Part shown: in pieces, positions 31,188 to 42,150 of the stretch
Layout: each line of letters starts with the position of its first letter
How positions within the stretch are numbered: the first letter of the stretch is position 1
DNA from: Peronospora farinosa
Taxonomy: Eukaryota > Oomycota > Peronosporomycetes > Peronosporales > Peronosporaceae
NCBI GenBank assembly: GCA_947646735.1
Contig: CANTFK010000863.1
Span: 459,940-523,939, forward strand
Direction: 5' to 3'
Length of the DNA: 64,000 bases
Made by a program: the position numbers and the translations under genes
Notes under the pieces: generated by a model
What the model saw: the letters and a program-made list of their open reading frames with translations, nothing else
Told to the model about the DNA's origin: nothing
The model's database searches: none

Positions 31188-32590
31188 CTACTTGCCATCG
31201 CTGTACGGCTTGTTCCAGATCCACTTGTTGCCCGACAGCTTGATACCCTCTTCGACAGGACAGCCTCCATGCAGACTCATTGGGTCGCCTTCACCATTTG
31301 GCAGCATGCTGTAGAATACAATCACCTTACGCTTCTTCGGAGCGACGTTCATGCCTTGGGGACAGCCCTTCATAGTCGGAGGATGGGGTAGACCACCAGA
31401 ACGAGCAAAGTTGGTGTGTCCGCCTTTGGCCACGTCCGACATGTACCAGAACACCGTGATCATGCGGTTCTTGTAGCCGTGCTCGATTGACATCAGCATG
31501 TCTGGAGAATTTTGATAGTGTTTAGGAGAGAAGTAGTCCAGATGCAGGTCGTAGTGCTGGGTGCGCTCATAGCGCAGCACTTGAACGGTCTCTTGGTGGC
31601 TTGAAGGCACTTTAACAAGGTCGGCTGTGCGTTTGTCGATGTCTTGCACCACTGAATGACTCGATGAATCTAACCAGTACGTCGTGCTCGTGCGCCATTC
31701 CGTAGACGGTCTATTTTCGTGGCCATCTTGCAACGCGACGTCCGACGGCGCTAAGTGCGGCATGGACAAGTCAAGAATGATATCAATCTCGTCGTCCAGG
31801 AGGAAATCCTCGACGCTGAATACAAGTGGCGTCATGCTGATCGTCTCGAGTACGAGATCGCCACGTCCATATGTGTTTTCTACGATCCCTAGAACACCGT
31901 CATTCAAAGCAGTTCAGAGACTTTGCTTGCTTTCTACAATCTCGACATGTACTCACTTTTGTGGCCAATACGTACACCTGGCCAAATGAACTGGCCGCCT
32001 TCGAATAGAAACACGATTTGATTCTCTAGCGCAGTGACGTTCTTTTCCAGTCTCACTCCGTCCGGAGTGAAATACGCGGATGGTTGCTTGTATTTTTGAC
32101 CATACTCATCGCTTGGCTTGGAAATCTGCAGCAGTTCTTCTTCTACTGCGTACGAAAACGTTTCAATGTCTTTTGTCGTCTCTAATGACTCATTTGCATG
32201 CATCCCGTCTTTAAAGCTCGTTACCTTCAGCCTGCAAAAGACACCACATCCATTGCGTTAAAAGCCTCTATTCGCATTCTATCAGGTTCGACAAGACTAA
32301 TAGATGACGTACGTGTCGGTCGTCGTCGTTTCAATGCAAAGTACGTGGAATCCTTTGATCGGCATGACATCCGTCAAGAATTGATGAGCATCCGTGCAAT
32401 TCACTGCATCAGGCAAGGGGGTCTCCAGCACATGGTGTCGCACCAAAAGCTTTGGATTACGCACGAACGTGGCCACTGCAATGGCAAGTAAAGCCACGAC
32501 AAGCCACAAACTGTTGCGAACGGAGAAAGCGGTCTTACGCGCTTTTTCGGGTGGCGACGGTGAGTCAGGCGACGGCGCAGGAGTTGACAT
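31188..32590 (-). CDS. Membrane-anchored prolyl 4-hydroxylase (2-oxoglutarate/Fe(II) dioxygenase)
   Basis: Three exons (32590-32313, 32231-31957, 31888-31188) separated by introns of 81 and 68 bp with GTACGT/GCAG and GTGAGT/CTAG borders give 417 aa. The N-terminus is a type II signal anchor (SLWLVVALLAIAVATFV, residues about 27-43), which puts the enzyme in the ER/Golgi lumen. The catalytic double-stranded beta-helix is in exon 3: LETISMTPLVFSVEDFL, the iron HxD in YDLHLDYF, MITVFWYMSDVAKGGHTNF, and the distal H..K pair in SLHGGCPVEEGIKLSGNKW. Such enzymes hydroxylate proline in secreted Pro-rich proteins. The Pro-rich mucin-like proteins in this window are plausible substrates, which is an inference. 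Splicing is required, since each exon alone is stopped. Confidence 0.92.
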
Positions 32591-33824
32591 CGTGCAAAGG
32601 AAAGAGATCTAACGGTTGTGATAGAGGGTGACTATCGATGACAAGAAATGACGATGCACGGTCGGTACAAATCGGTGATTGGAATTCTGATCGACAGTCA
32701 TTCATTGATTAGTACCGATGGTAAACGCAGATGCTGGCCATGAAGTTTCAAGTAGTCAGGATGATCATTACTACTCTAGGACATGGTTGCAAGACATTAA
32801 GAGGCTATACACTAACGATATTATAGACAGCGGATGTGTGTTGACGTGTTTGTAGCTACCTTAAAGTATCTAGTACTTGCAGTAGCAGCAAGGGGTCTCA
32901 GCAGATGAAGTACAGATGCGCTCTTTTGCCTGATGATCGCTTCATCTCGCCGTCATAAGCGGTCATGTCCTCAATGCGTGACGAGATTGAGCACAAGCAG
33001 AATTAGTGTATCGGTAAGTTCACCAGCCAAGTCCATTGCCGACAGATTTACAATAATAGAAGATATTTGAAACAGAATGCAGCTACAGTGCATTAAGCTT
33101 ATATGCATGCACTTGACATCGCCTTGTTCGGCCTATTCGTGACGTGATCTTTCGTTGTCTGTCCAAACAATGTCTGTAGAGAGAACGATAGTAAGAAGCA
33201 CGAAATCTCTTTTCTCCTGCAATGGCAAGATTATTGCATCGGTCCAACGTGACATACATATATCACAATATACAATTTATGGCACACTACGAAGCAGCTA
33301 TGAAGATGAACATGCACATGTACATACCATTGTTCATGAAGCCCAGCCAAGTCAACAGTAACTTCATATACTACAGAACTACGTGCTTCCAGCTCTGCGG
33401 TTTCAAACAGACGACCCAAACTCTCCATACTTTTGCTCCGACTCGAAAAACAAAGACAAGACAGCAAAACCTGTGTTACGTAATTCTCTACATTGTCCTT
33501 CCCACTTGGAATTAGTATAGCTGGACTCTGTATAAATAAATTCCCTGGAAACACATGATCACCATCATATCTTCAGTCCCTGTTTCCACACAAACATGTC
33601 GAGTCTCTACACAGCACAGTGTCGTTTCTGCACCGGTCAGTACCGTCTTTACACAAACATGTCGTGTCTCTACATAGCACCGACCCGTCTCTACACAGCA
33701 AAGTGCCGACTCTCATGTTCCGACTTCCTGCTTTGTGGACAGTCCCAGGAGCTCTTCGTGTCATTGTGGTATGAGAGGTTCATTTGCAGGCGCATCCATT
33801 CCTCAACTGTACACCCTCGTCGCT
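32591..33824. other. Intergenic region between divergent P4H and LRR genes
   Basis: This 1.2-kb upstream region is shared by two divergent genes. It contains the short imperfect repeats at 33596-33712 described separately. No other gene is recognised. Confidence 0.5.
33596..33712. repeat. Imperfect short repeats (GTCTCTACACAGCA-like)
   Basis: At least five degenerate units around GTCTCTACACAGCA/GTCTTTACACAAACATG occur in 117 bp, just upstream of the LRR gene. Read on the minus strand, they encode a Cys-periodic peptide (units LCRDST, LCRDTT, RCRNDT) within a 63-aa frame (33573-33764). With no family or signal peptide I regard this as a minisatellite rather than a gene. Confidence 0.5.
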
Positions 33825-36800
33825 ATGAATGTATCAGCCGTAAGGCGACCAATATACAAGTGGACGAGGCACCGGATGCTACTGCTATTGCTGCTGCTAT
33901 TTAGTGTAACAACATCACAAGTCACGGCTGCATCGTGTACGAACGCTAGCACGTTAGTAAAAGGTCAAGATGACTCGACTGCTATTGTCTATGACGATGC
34001 GTGTGATCCACGGACCTTTCAAGTGCTTGCAAGTCTCAGTTTTGATCGCAGTCTGAACCTCTCGAACTTGAATGTTGCAGAGGTTCGAAGCTATCCACGT
34101 GTGTATCATTTGTAAGATAAAAGGCTGCTAGCAAGTTGCAGATTGATTGAGTTATTGATACAAATTCTATTGTGATGAAATACGTATAGACTTCTTAACA
34201 ACAACAGACTCAAGACGTTCATGCCTATAGACTCGGACACTGATATGGTGAACTTGTACGTGACACAGAGACAATAGTAATCGACAAACTGGTACTGACG
34301 AATGCGTTCTGTGAGCAGGGAACTTGCTAGCAACTTTATAACGGATTTGACCGGCATCAACTTCCCTGAACGACTCAAGTACTTGGACTTGAGCTCGAAC
34401 TTCATCACGACGCTGTCGGCAGCCACGCCCTGGCCTGAATCAGGTGAGTTGCTGATGCTCCTACTGGATAACAACCCCCTTAGCTCGGTCGGGGCTGATA
34501 CATTCACGAAACTTGTCGCGCTGGAGTCTTTGTACGTCGATGGAAGACTCTTTTTGGAAAAGAGAAGCAGATACAATGGATGTACTCACTTTTGATATAT
34601 TGGGGTGATGGTTGTGCAGGTCGCTGTCGAACACGGGCATTTCCAATCTAGACGACCTCGTGCTGCCAGTCTCGCTGCGAACGCTGAACGCGACAAAAAA
34701 CTTGTTTACCAGTTCTACGACCAACTTTTCAAATCTGCCAACGGCTTTGCAGTACCTGTGCGTGCAAATTACGTACGTCTATACTGACAGATACTCGTAC
34801 TAACTTGTGTGTTTTGCTTTACGTTTCATTTCTCCAGGGACCTGAGCAACAACCTACTTACGGCATTCCCCACCGTCGTGTCGTCTCTCACAACGCTCGT
34901 GGAGCTGTACGTTCTATCAACTAAACTTGTTGCCAAAACTCAGACCTAAATGTACGCTTTTGGGCTCATGCAGGAACCTTGAGTCGAACGGTATCAAGAA
35001 AATCAGCGGCATGTCTTTTGCGTCAACGCTTCACAAAGTATTCTTGGCAAATAACCCTCTGTCCACCATCGAAATATGTCGGTCCGACGTGAGCGTGTTT
35101 CAGAGCCTCAGTGAATTTACTGCGCCTTCGTCCGTGTTAAACGCGTGCTCGAACCCCAAGGCGATCAGCGAGGAAATCCAGGGCGTCTCTTTCTGCGTGC
35201 TTGAAGACGATGACTGCTTGGAATCTGGCAGTCTAACCCAGACAGACATCAATGATATCTCGAGCTCGGGCAAGGCAAACTCAATTGACGCATCTAACGA
35301 CAGCGCCGAGTCCACTTTCTCGACGACAGCTATCGGTCTCATCGGTGGCACGTTTTTCCTCGTTGGCATCTTGTTGAGTGCCTTGGTGTTTAGTCTAATT
35401 TGGAGCAAACGAAGGAACAATGGCAACAGGCCTTCTCGACGTGCGGTCCTGAAAATGAGCCGTGATTGTCGATTAGGAAGCAGCGGTGGTAATATTATGG
35501 TGTTCACAAGCAGTGGAGGCATTAGTCGTGCTAATGGAAAAGGTAACGACGACTACCGTGACACGGACAGCAAGAATGGGAACAATAGTACTTTCGGCGG
35601 CAGTGGCTTAAATTCCGCTGGTGAAGCAGCCTGGAGCGTGTATGAAAGTCCTTTGGACAAGTACAACCCGGTGGCTCTGCTCGAGCCAAGTCCCAAGGAT
35701 AAAAGCTTTCTCGGTGCTAGTACAATTTCGCTTCAGGCCCGAAGCAAGCTCAAGATCAAGGTCGACTTAGATGACTTACTCGTGTACGAGATCCCGCCTG
35801 AGGAAATCCAAATGCATCGTGCGCTGCACATGTCTGTATTGAAGAGCAGCAGCAAAGCTGCGTTAGCTTTGAGCAGTGTGGGAGTGGGGAATTCTCGTAA
35901 AAAGGTGGATTCCGGTCTGTTCCTGGCCGAGTACCAGGGCTTCAGGGTCGTTGTTCAAGCGCTTATGCGTTCAAAGAAGCATCTTGAGAAGCGCTTTGTG
36001 GAGCAGATTCGTCTTGCAGCATCACTAGATCATGCCTCCATTGTGCATTTTATCGGCGTCACCACTGGCTGCAGTACGACGGCGAGCCAACGTGGCAGCA
36101 TCAGATCGACGGCCCGGGTCCCGTATACTAGCTACAGTCCGACCAACATTATGAATGATAGCACAGCAAGCAGCACAATGAAAAACCGCTACTCGAACCT
36201 GGGTGCGCCATCCTGGCATTTAGGTGTGGTAGTTTGAGTACATGCAACACGGTTCTCTCGCTACCATGTTTGAGTCCGAGCGGTATCGTCGAGAAGGCAA
36301 GGGGTACTACCCGAACAGCAGTGCCGCGGCTTTTGTTGGTAGCGGCAATGACAACATCTTCAGCTGGTACCCAGTGTTTGCAAACTCAAGCGCGAGTGTA
36401 AATGCCAACCCGAATGCCGATTGGCGATGCAAGCTGTCTATTGCCCTAGATGTAGCCATGGGACTTGTCTATCTCCACGCTAACAACCTCGCACACGGCC
36501 GTGTTTGCGCACGAAAAGTATTGTTGAACAAGCAGGGCGAGGCCAAGCTTAGTGCAATGGACGTGCTGCTGCCGTCAGACGTAGCACAGAGCAAAGATGA
36601 TAACCATGGCATGGCGGACCATTTCCGTGGCTCACTCCGAGACAGCGCTCTTTGGACGGTGCAGAGGATCACTGGTGTAACACGCACGTTGAGAGGTCCA
36701 AAGCGTTGGGTATCAGAGAATCCTGGCCGTAGTCGCTATGCGAACAACAGTGAAGAGAGTGATGTGAGTGGGGTGAGCAGCGTGACGCTCGACGACAACA

Positions 36801-37306
36801 ACAGCCAAATGGGCGACAACCCCGCGTTCGACGAAATGTCGGACGAGTTTGATGAAAACTCGGTCAAGTCCAGCGGCATCGGGTCATCCATCGTGGCAGC
36901 TCAGCGTGACGACGTGTACGCATTCGGCACGTTCCTATGGGAGCTCGACACGATGATTGTGGTGGAGGAAGACCTGGCGAGCTCAAGGATTACGACTGGT
37001 ATCGGTGGTAACCCACACTTACTCAAGTTCTCAGCAGACTGTCCATTGGAGCTGCAGGAGTTGGCTCGCCAGTGCTGGCACGAGGTGCCGACCGAGCGTC
37101 CCGATGCGATCGACGTGCAAGAGGAGCTAGTGCGTGTGCTAGAAGGCCGCTTGACTACTAGTGGTAAAGTGCCGCCGCCCAACTGGACACGACCTAGCTA
37201 TCTGAGTTCTACCAGCGCCATCAGTAGTCTGTCAAGTTCCGAGCTGTCCTCCAACATGTCTTCGTTACCGAGCTCACGTTCTATGATGGCTGTAGCTGAT
37301 CTATGA
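33825..37306 (+). CDS. LRR receptor-like pseudokinase, with one frameshift
   Basis: Six exons: 33825-34111, 34190-34255, 34319-34531, 34620-34757, 34838-34906, 34974-37306; introns are 63-88 bp. The product is about 1,034 aa: signal peptide (MLLLLLLLFSVTTSQVTAA), about 7-8 LRRs, a transmembrane helix (AIGLIGGTFFLVGILLSALVFSL, about residue 375-400), a disordered linker, and a TKL-type kinase fold. All catalytic residues are replaced: VAIK Lys is Gln (VVVQAL, 35956), HRD is HGR (near 36490), and DFG is AMD (near 36555). Structural motifs remain (DVYAFGTFLWEL, CW.EVPTERP). An extra T in the TTT at 36232-36236 shifts the frame before EYMQHGSL. This may be a real mutation or a sequencing error, as the rest of the domain is well preserved. 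Another possible start is 33876. Confidence 0.87.
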
Positions 37307-38378
37307 GCAATCGTGTAGCATAGTGAGCAACAAGCTAAGCCCGTCATTTTGAGGTATTTATTCGCTCATATCAAGAGCCCAATTTTGTCAGCACGTTCCA
37401 AGTGCGTGTATGTTTGTGTGTGAAACGGATCCATCATGTCTCGGGAGACGTCTCGAGTATAATTCATGCAGCACGCAGAGACATCTCTAGAGAAAGAGGT
37501 CGTACGTAGCAACAGAGACACGCATACGAACTAGATAGAAAACATACCAAACCTTGTTCCATCACTGCACAAGGATAAATATAGCCTCATAGTTCTATCG
37601 CTCCCTCCCCCCCCCCCCCCCAACGTTCCATGCAACCTCTTTTGCTACTAAAGTGATGGACATTAATCAATGCAAAGACGAATGATCCTACACGATCATT
37701 CGCAATCGATGATCCTACACGATCATTTAGCTACTTTTTTCTTGCAAAATTTACAATCGTCTTACGATTTGCCTTGGAAGCCTTTTCCACTTGCGTAAAC
37801 GGGCATGCCATTCCTAAGATCAGAATCTCGGTGTCGACTTTGTTGTATATCAAGTGCCACGAAACAAATGGACCAAGACTCTGGACGGCAATTGCAATCA
37901 CTACAAATACATTACAATCGTATAGTGGTGTCACAAGAAGTGCATTTTAAATGAACCAACTTGCATCCGACTTTAACTAGCCCCCCCCCCCCCCGCCCTT
38001 GTCTATCGATCGATCGATCGATCGATCATCTAGATGAAACTATATCTGGTCAGACATGAACTGGTACTGTATCAGCCAAGTGGGTAGTATTCCTATCGTG
38101 TCTTTCGACAAGGTGGCGAATATAGCACACCTTTGTACCATCTGTCGTGAGTTCTGTCATCACGTTACTGGTCTTTGTGCCTATAGAAACGTTAGTTCGC
38201 TCGCTCGCTCGCTCTCTCCTTCTTCTGTGCGACTCTTATCCCCCAGTCTCAATTATTTTCAGAGCTAACTAACTACGACCGTGGACTCAAAGTGGTCTTG
38301 TCATCGAAGGACGTCTATTTTCCAGACGTTTCTTCCCTTCTATCATAGCTCAAAAATACTTGCATCATTTTATCGGAC
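37307..38378. other. Intergenic region with simple repeats
   Basis: No gene is recognised. It holds two poly-C tracts (about 37606-37620 and 37981-37994), a (ATCG)n tract at 38005-38027 and a (GCTC)n tract near 38192-38212. It also holds a duplicated hairpin-like sequence, gatcctacacgatcatt, at 37685-37701 and 37711-37727. Confidence 0.7.
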
Positions 38379-41300
38379 ATGCGGCGTGGAAGTTCAGTTC
38401 CGTATGATAATGTGGGCCCTCCACCGACCTACAAAGGGATGACAGGAGCCACGACGTCACGTTTGAATTCAACGACTATTCTTGTCAATCTTGATGGTAC
38501 GTCATCCGTCATCCATCACGTGGGACTCTCTCCTTTGATCATGCGTCAAACTAATCTCTTTTCTTGTCTTAGTATTCATTCATCAGGCCAATATCGGTCG
38601 TGACATCAGTCCAAAGGATCAAGACTTGATTGTACTTTTCAGACGCAATAGTAAAGAGGTCACATCTGAACCTGCACGATGGACTGCCGATCACTGCGCT
38701 GTATGGAATCAGCATTTGAATATTCAGACATCGCTTCTTGGACACAAGAAATTACAAGGCGGAGGGACGGCTCCTCAGTTTCTCAAGAAAGAATACGAGA
38801 TTGTGCTTGTGGCGGTACGTCTCCTTTTTCCACGCAGCGTCGGTTTTGGCTCTGATCAACACCATGGAGCGTGGCTACCAACCTGCTTTCAGGCTCTAAC
38901 TTGTCGTCTTGCTGTTCTGTGTACGCCATGTAGCTGCCTAGTCATTCCGCTGTCGCACTGTTTTCTGTAGACTTTGCTACACTTGTCCAGCTCAACGCCA
39001 GTCCACAAGACCGACACAAGTCTTTTCGTGTCTCGCCGCTCAAGTGTAGAGACTTGGCGGCCACCCTCGAGTTTGGTATCACGTGGGACCTTGTGCAGTC
39101 GCCTCATAGCTCACAAGTTAATACTGCAGCTAACATGATGCTGCATGCAGCACCCGCTGGGATAGTTGGACTGCCGCCATCGGTGAACAAACACTTGCAC
39201 ACTTCGAAGACGTCGACGCCCAAGGTCCATACACCGCGTTCTCGAGAGACAAACAAGTCACGACGCAGCGCATATGACGCAGCATCAATGTCAACACGAC
39301 GAACGACTACCAGTCTCAGCTCGGCTGGCAGCGAGCGTGACTTGCTGGAAGAGCTTTCCACTTCCAACTGCAGTGACTGTCGATCTGCCAAGCGCAGACT
39401 CGACCGCAAAGAGGTGCAAGTGTTGCAGCTCGAGTCGTTCTTGAAAGAGTCTCAGAAGCGCATTGATGCGTTGTCCACCGAGAACGAGGAGTTGGTAATT
39501 CGAGAGAAGGCTGAGACGCGTAATGCTGCACAACAGCGTGCACTGAGTCTATGTCTGTTACAGGAATTGGAGACCGCTGTGCAATTTTGCAACAGCCAGA
39601 TGTCGGAGGTACATGACACAACAATGCTGCCGCAGTTGGAGCTCATTGAGCGAGCCAAGAAGTTCCACGAGGAGGTTGACTTACTACATCGTCACTTGGA
39701 TAGCTCGCACTCATCACAGACACCTCACGGATCGCAGGCCACCTTCGACTTTCGAGCTGAGACCGAGGCGGCGTTGCAACGCAACCAGCGACTGCAGGAA
39801 CAATTGGAGTTCTTAAGCCGCTCAATGGATTACGACAGTGACGCAGTCGAGGGCAGTACTCGGACACATCGTGCAGCCACGGACGCCTCAGGCACCACTA
39901 TCTCATCGGTTCGCAGCGGCAGCGTCACGATAAATTGTGGAGAGCGACCTGTTGCTCTTACGATGACACAGCAGCTCAACAACCTCGAACGCGAGAACTT
40001 CAAGTTGCGGGCTGAACTTGAAGGCGCACTGGCTAATGCTGCTAGTGCTCTGAAGAAGCATTCTGGCGGATTTCCCTCGCGCCTGGCAAAGGGTATGTCA
40101 CTAACTGCGGAGATCTCGGAGACTACGAGCTCCTCTAGTCGGGAAGACATTGAGGAGCCGGAGAATGAAAGCGCGGCGTTACTTGACCAAATCCGAGAGC
40201 AGCACGAGTTCGAAGCTGGACGCTCCGCTGCACTTGAGTTGGAACTGAACAAGGCAAAAGATGACATTAAAAAGCTGAAGGATCAACTTGAAATCGCCCA
40301 GAACAAGAGCATACTTAAGATAGACCAGGAACAGCCAATTCACGCGCCTGGCTTTTTGGATAAGATGTACGCTGATGTCGGCAAGGCGAAATTGATGCTC
40401 GAGGATCGTGTGAAACAACTCGATGAGAAGCTGGCTAGTGCCACCGAGGAAAATGGTCGTCTCCGCAACGAGATCGAGGAGCTACAGGAGCAGAAGAGTG
40501 ACAGCCAGAACGAAGTGACAATGGCCAAGTCTGATGCACGCATTACTGAGCTCGAAAGACTATTGGAGCTGCGGGAGAAGAATCTGAAGATGAACGAGGC
40601 AGAACTCGCACAGACGAAGAGACAGCTTCAAGACACTGCGGATCGTGCTCGTGCGGGTGATAGTGCAAAGTCAGAGCTAGAGCGTGAACTCGCCGATGTT
40701 CATCTTTCTCTGAAGATGGCACAAGATGCTACTATGCAGCTTGAAAAACAGTTGGCCGCGGTCTCTTCCAGCACTGCTCCTGTAAACACAACGTCGACAT
40801 TGTTCGGAACTCACTACTCGGCCGCAAGTGATGGTACGGGCCATGATGAGTTGGCGGACGTGCAGAAGCAGCTGAAGCTTTCGAAGCAGGAAGTAATGCA
40901 GCTTCGCTTCCGCAGTAATCAGCTTGAGAGTGTTAATGAGCGTTTGGAAGAAGCTCTCAAGGAGAAGCGCACACTAGAAGTGAAGTTGACTACGCTCGAG
41001 GGTCATCTTTTTGAACAGCGAAATCGGTCTATCAACACTGACAACAACAGCCTCTCGCTGGACGCCAAAAACTCTGCGATGCTGACAGAGATGCAGCGCG
41101 ATCTGGACCACAAGTCTGCGCAACTGATGATTGCTGAGCGTGAAGTTGACCACCTGCGCTCGCAGTGCAGTGAAAAGGGCGGTCAGATTACCACATCTTT
41201 TGGCAACATTGAGGACATAGTGGACAAGGTAAAGCGCTTTGAGAGTGAGATTGCGTGTCTGTGTCAGCGCAATGACGAGCAAGCCAGGCGACTGGAGAAG

Positions 41301-41738
41301 CTCGCGACTCGCGTGACAGTCGCCGTTCACGAGCGCGACGAGCTTGAGGTGATTGTCCAGCAAATGGTGACGGAGATGGCTCTTCTTGACAATGATGTGA
41401 ATTTTTCTGCTGGAGCTCGTAACGATCGCAGCCAGTCGACTCCTGAGGGCAATGAGATGGAGGAGAAGTTGATGCCACGCCGTGTACCGTCTCAAAGTCC
41501 GAGACAGACCGGTAAGATCACCGACTGCTATGCGAATGCAGTGGCCGCGAGCTCATCTCGCACGTCGAGCTTTTCCACACCAGGCGTATCCAGCAGCAAG
41601 GTGGCACAGCTTGTGAAGAACTTTTCTGCCCATAATGATAGCTCTTACACGTCGTCAAGCGGTGCGGCATGCAAAGAGTCTACGAAATTGGAACTTCGCA
41701 GCCGCAAGAGCTCCTCTACCAGCCACCGTGGCTCTTAA
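38379..41738 (+). CDS. NT-C2 domain + long coiled-coil protein
   Basis: Three exons: 38379-38496, 38573-38814, 38934-41738. Introns are 76 and 119 bp (GTACGT..TTAG; GTACGT..GTAG). The protein is 1,054 aa. The exon junctions restore an N-terminal C2-like (NT-C2, EEIG1/EHBP1-type) domain of about 200 residues: VNLDVFIHQANIGR, IVLFRRNSKEVTSEPARW, KKEYEIVLVALPSHSAVALFSVDFATL. From about residue 250 to 910 it is heptad-rich coiled coil with a few breaks, and ends in a Ser-rich tail. NT-C2 proteins link membranes or Rab GTPases to cytoskeleton. The paired domain organisation suggests a trafficking or cytoskeletal scaffold, which is an inference. The three-exon model is supported by the continuous frame and domain. 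Confidence 0.85.
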
Positions 41739-42150
41739 CTCGTGTCTGTGTTGAGTATCAAGTCCTAGCTAGTCCCATGCTCTTCTTAGACACATTCCCT
41801 AATTATTTGCGAGTGAGACGTGGTTAATCAAGTTGAAGTCAAGTGTTTGACTAGTAACGGTTTGAGTAGTTGTACACTATCACGAAATCATCTCAACCTA
41901 CTGCGATTGTCATAAGGCCCGTAAGAAGCAGTACTCTATCTTCAGACTCATTTCATTGCTAGCGTTCGTGTTATTGCTGATAGCATGGCGAATAACTCCA
42001 AAGTGGTTTGGTACTATGGCTTCCTTCTACAGTATTTCATTCCAAGCTTTACGCTACCTCACGATGGTCTACCTTTTCAACACCGACACAAACACGTTCA
42101 CTCTACTTTCTCCTCGCGGTTTCCAAGACGCACCATCAGCTTCGACTTCG
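41739..42150. other. Convergent 3' intergenic region
   Basis: 412 bp between two gene ends. Nothing is seen beyond presumed 3' UTR sequence. Confidence 0.5.

Noticed and set aside
34081..34096. GGTTCGAAGC resembling a tRNA B box
   Set aside because: It lies inside the first LRR exon and there is no cloverleaf around it.
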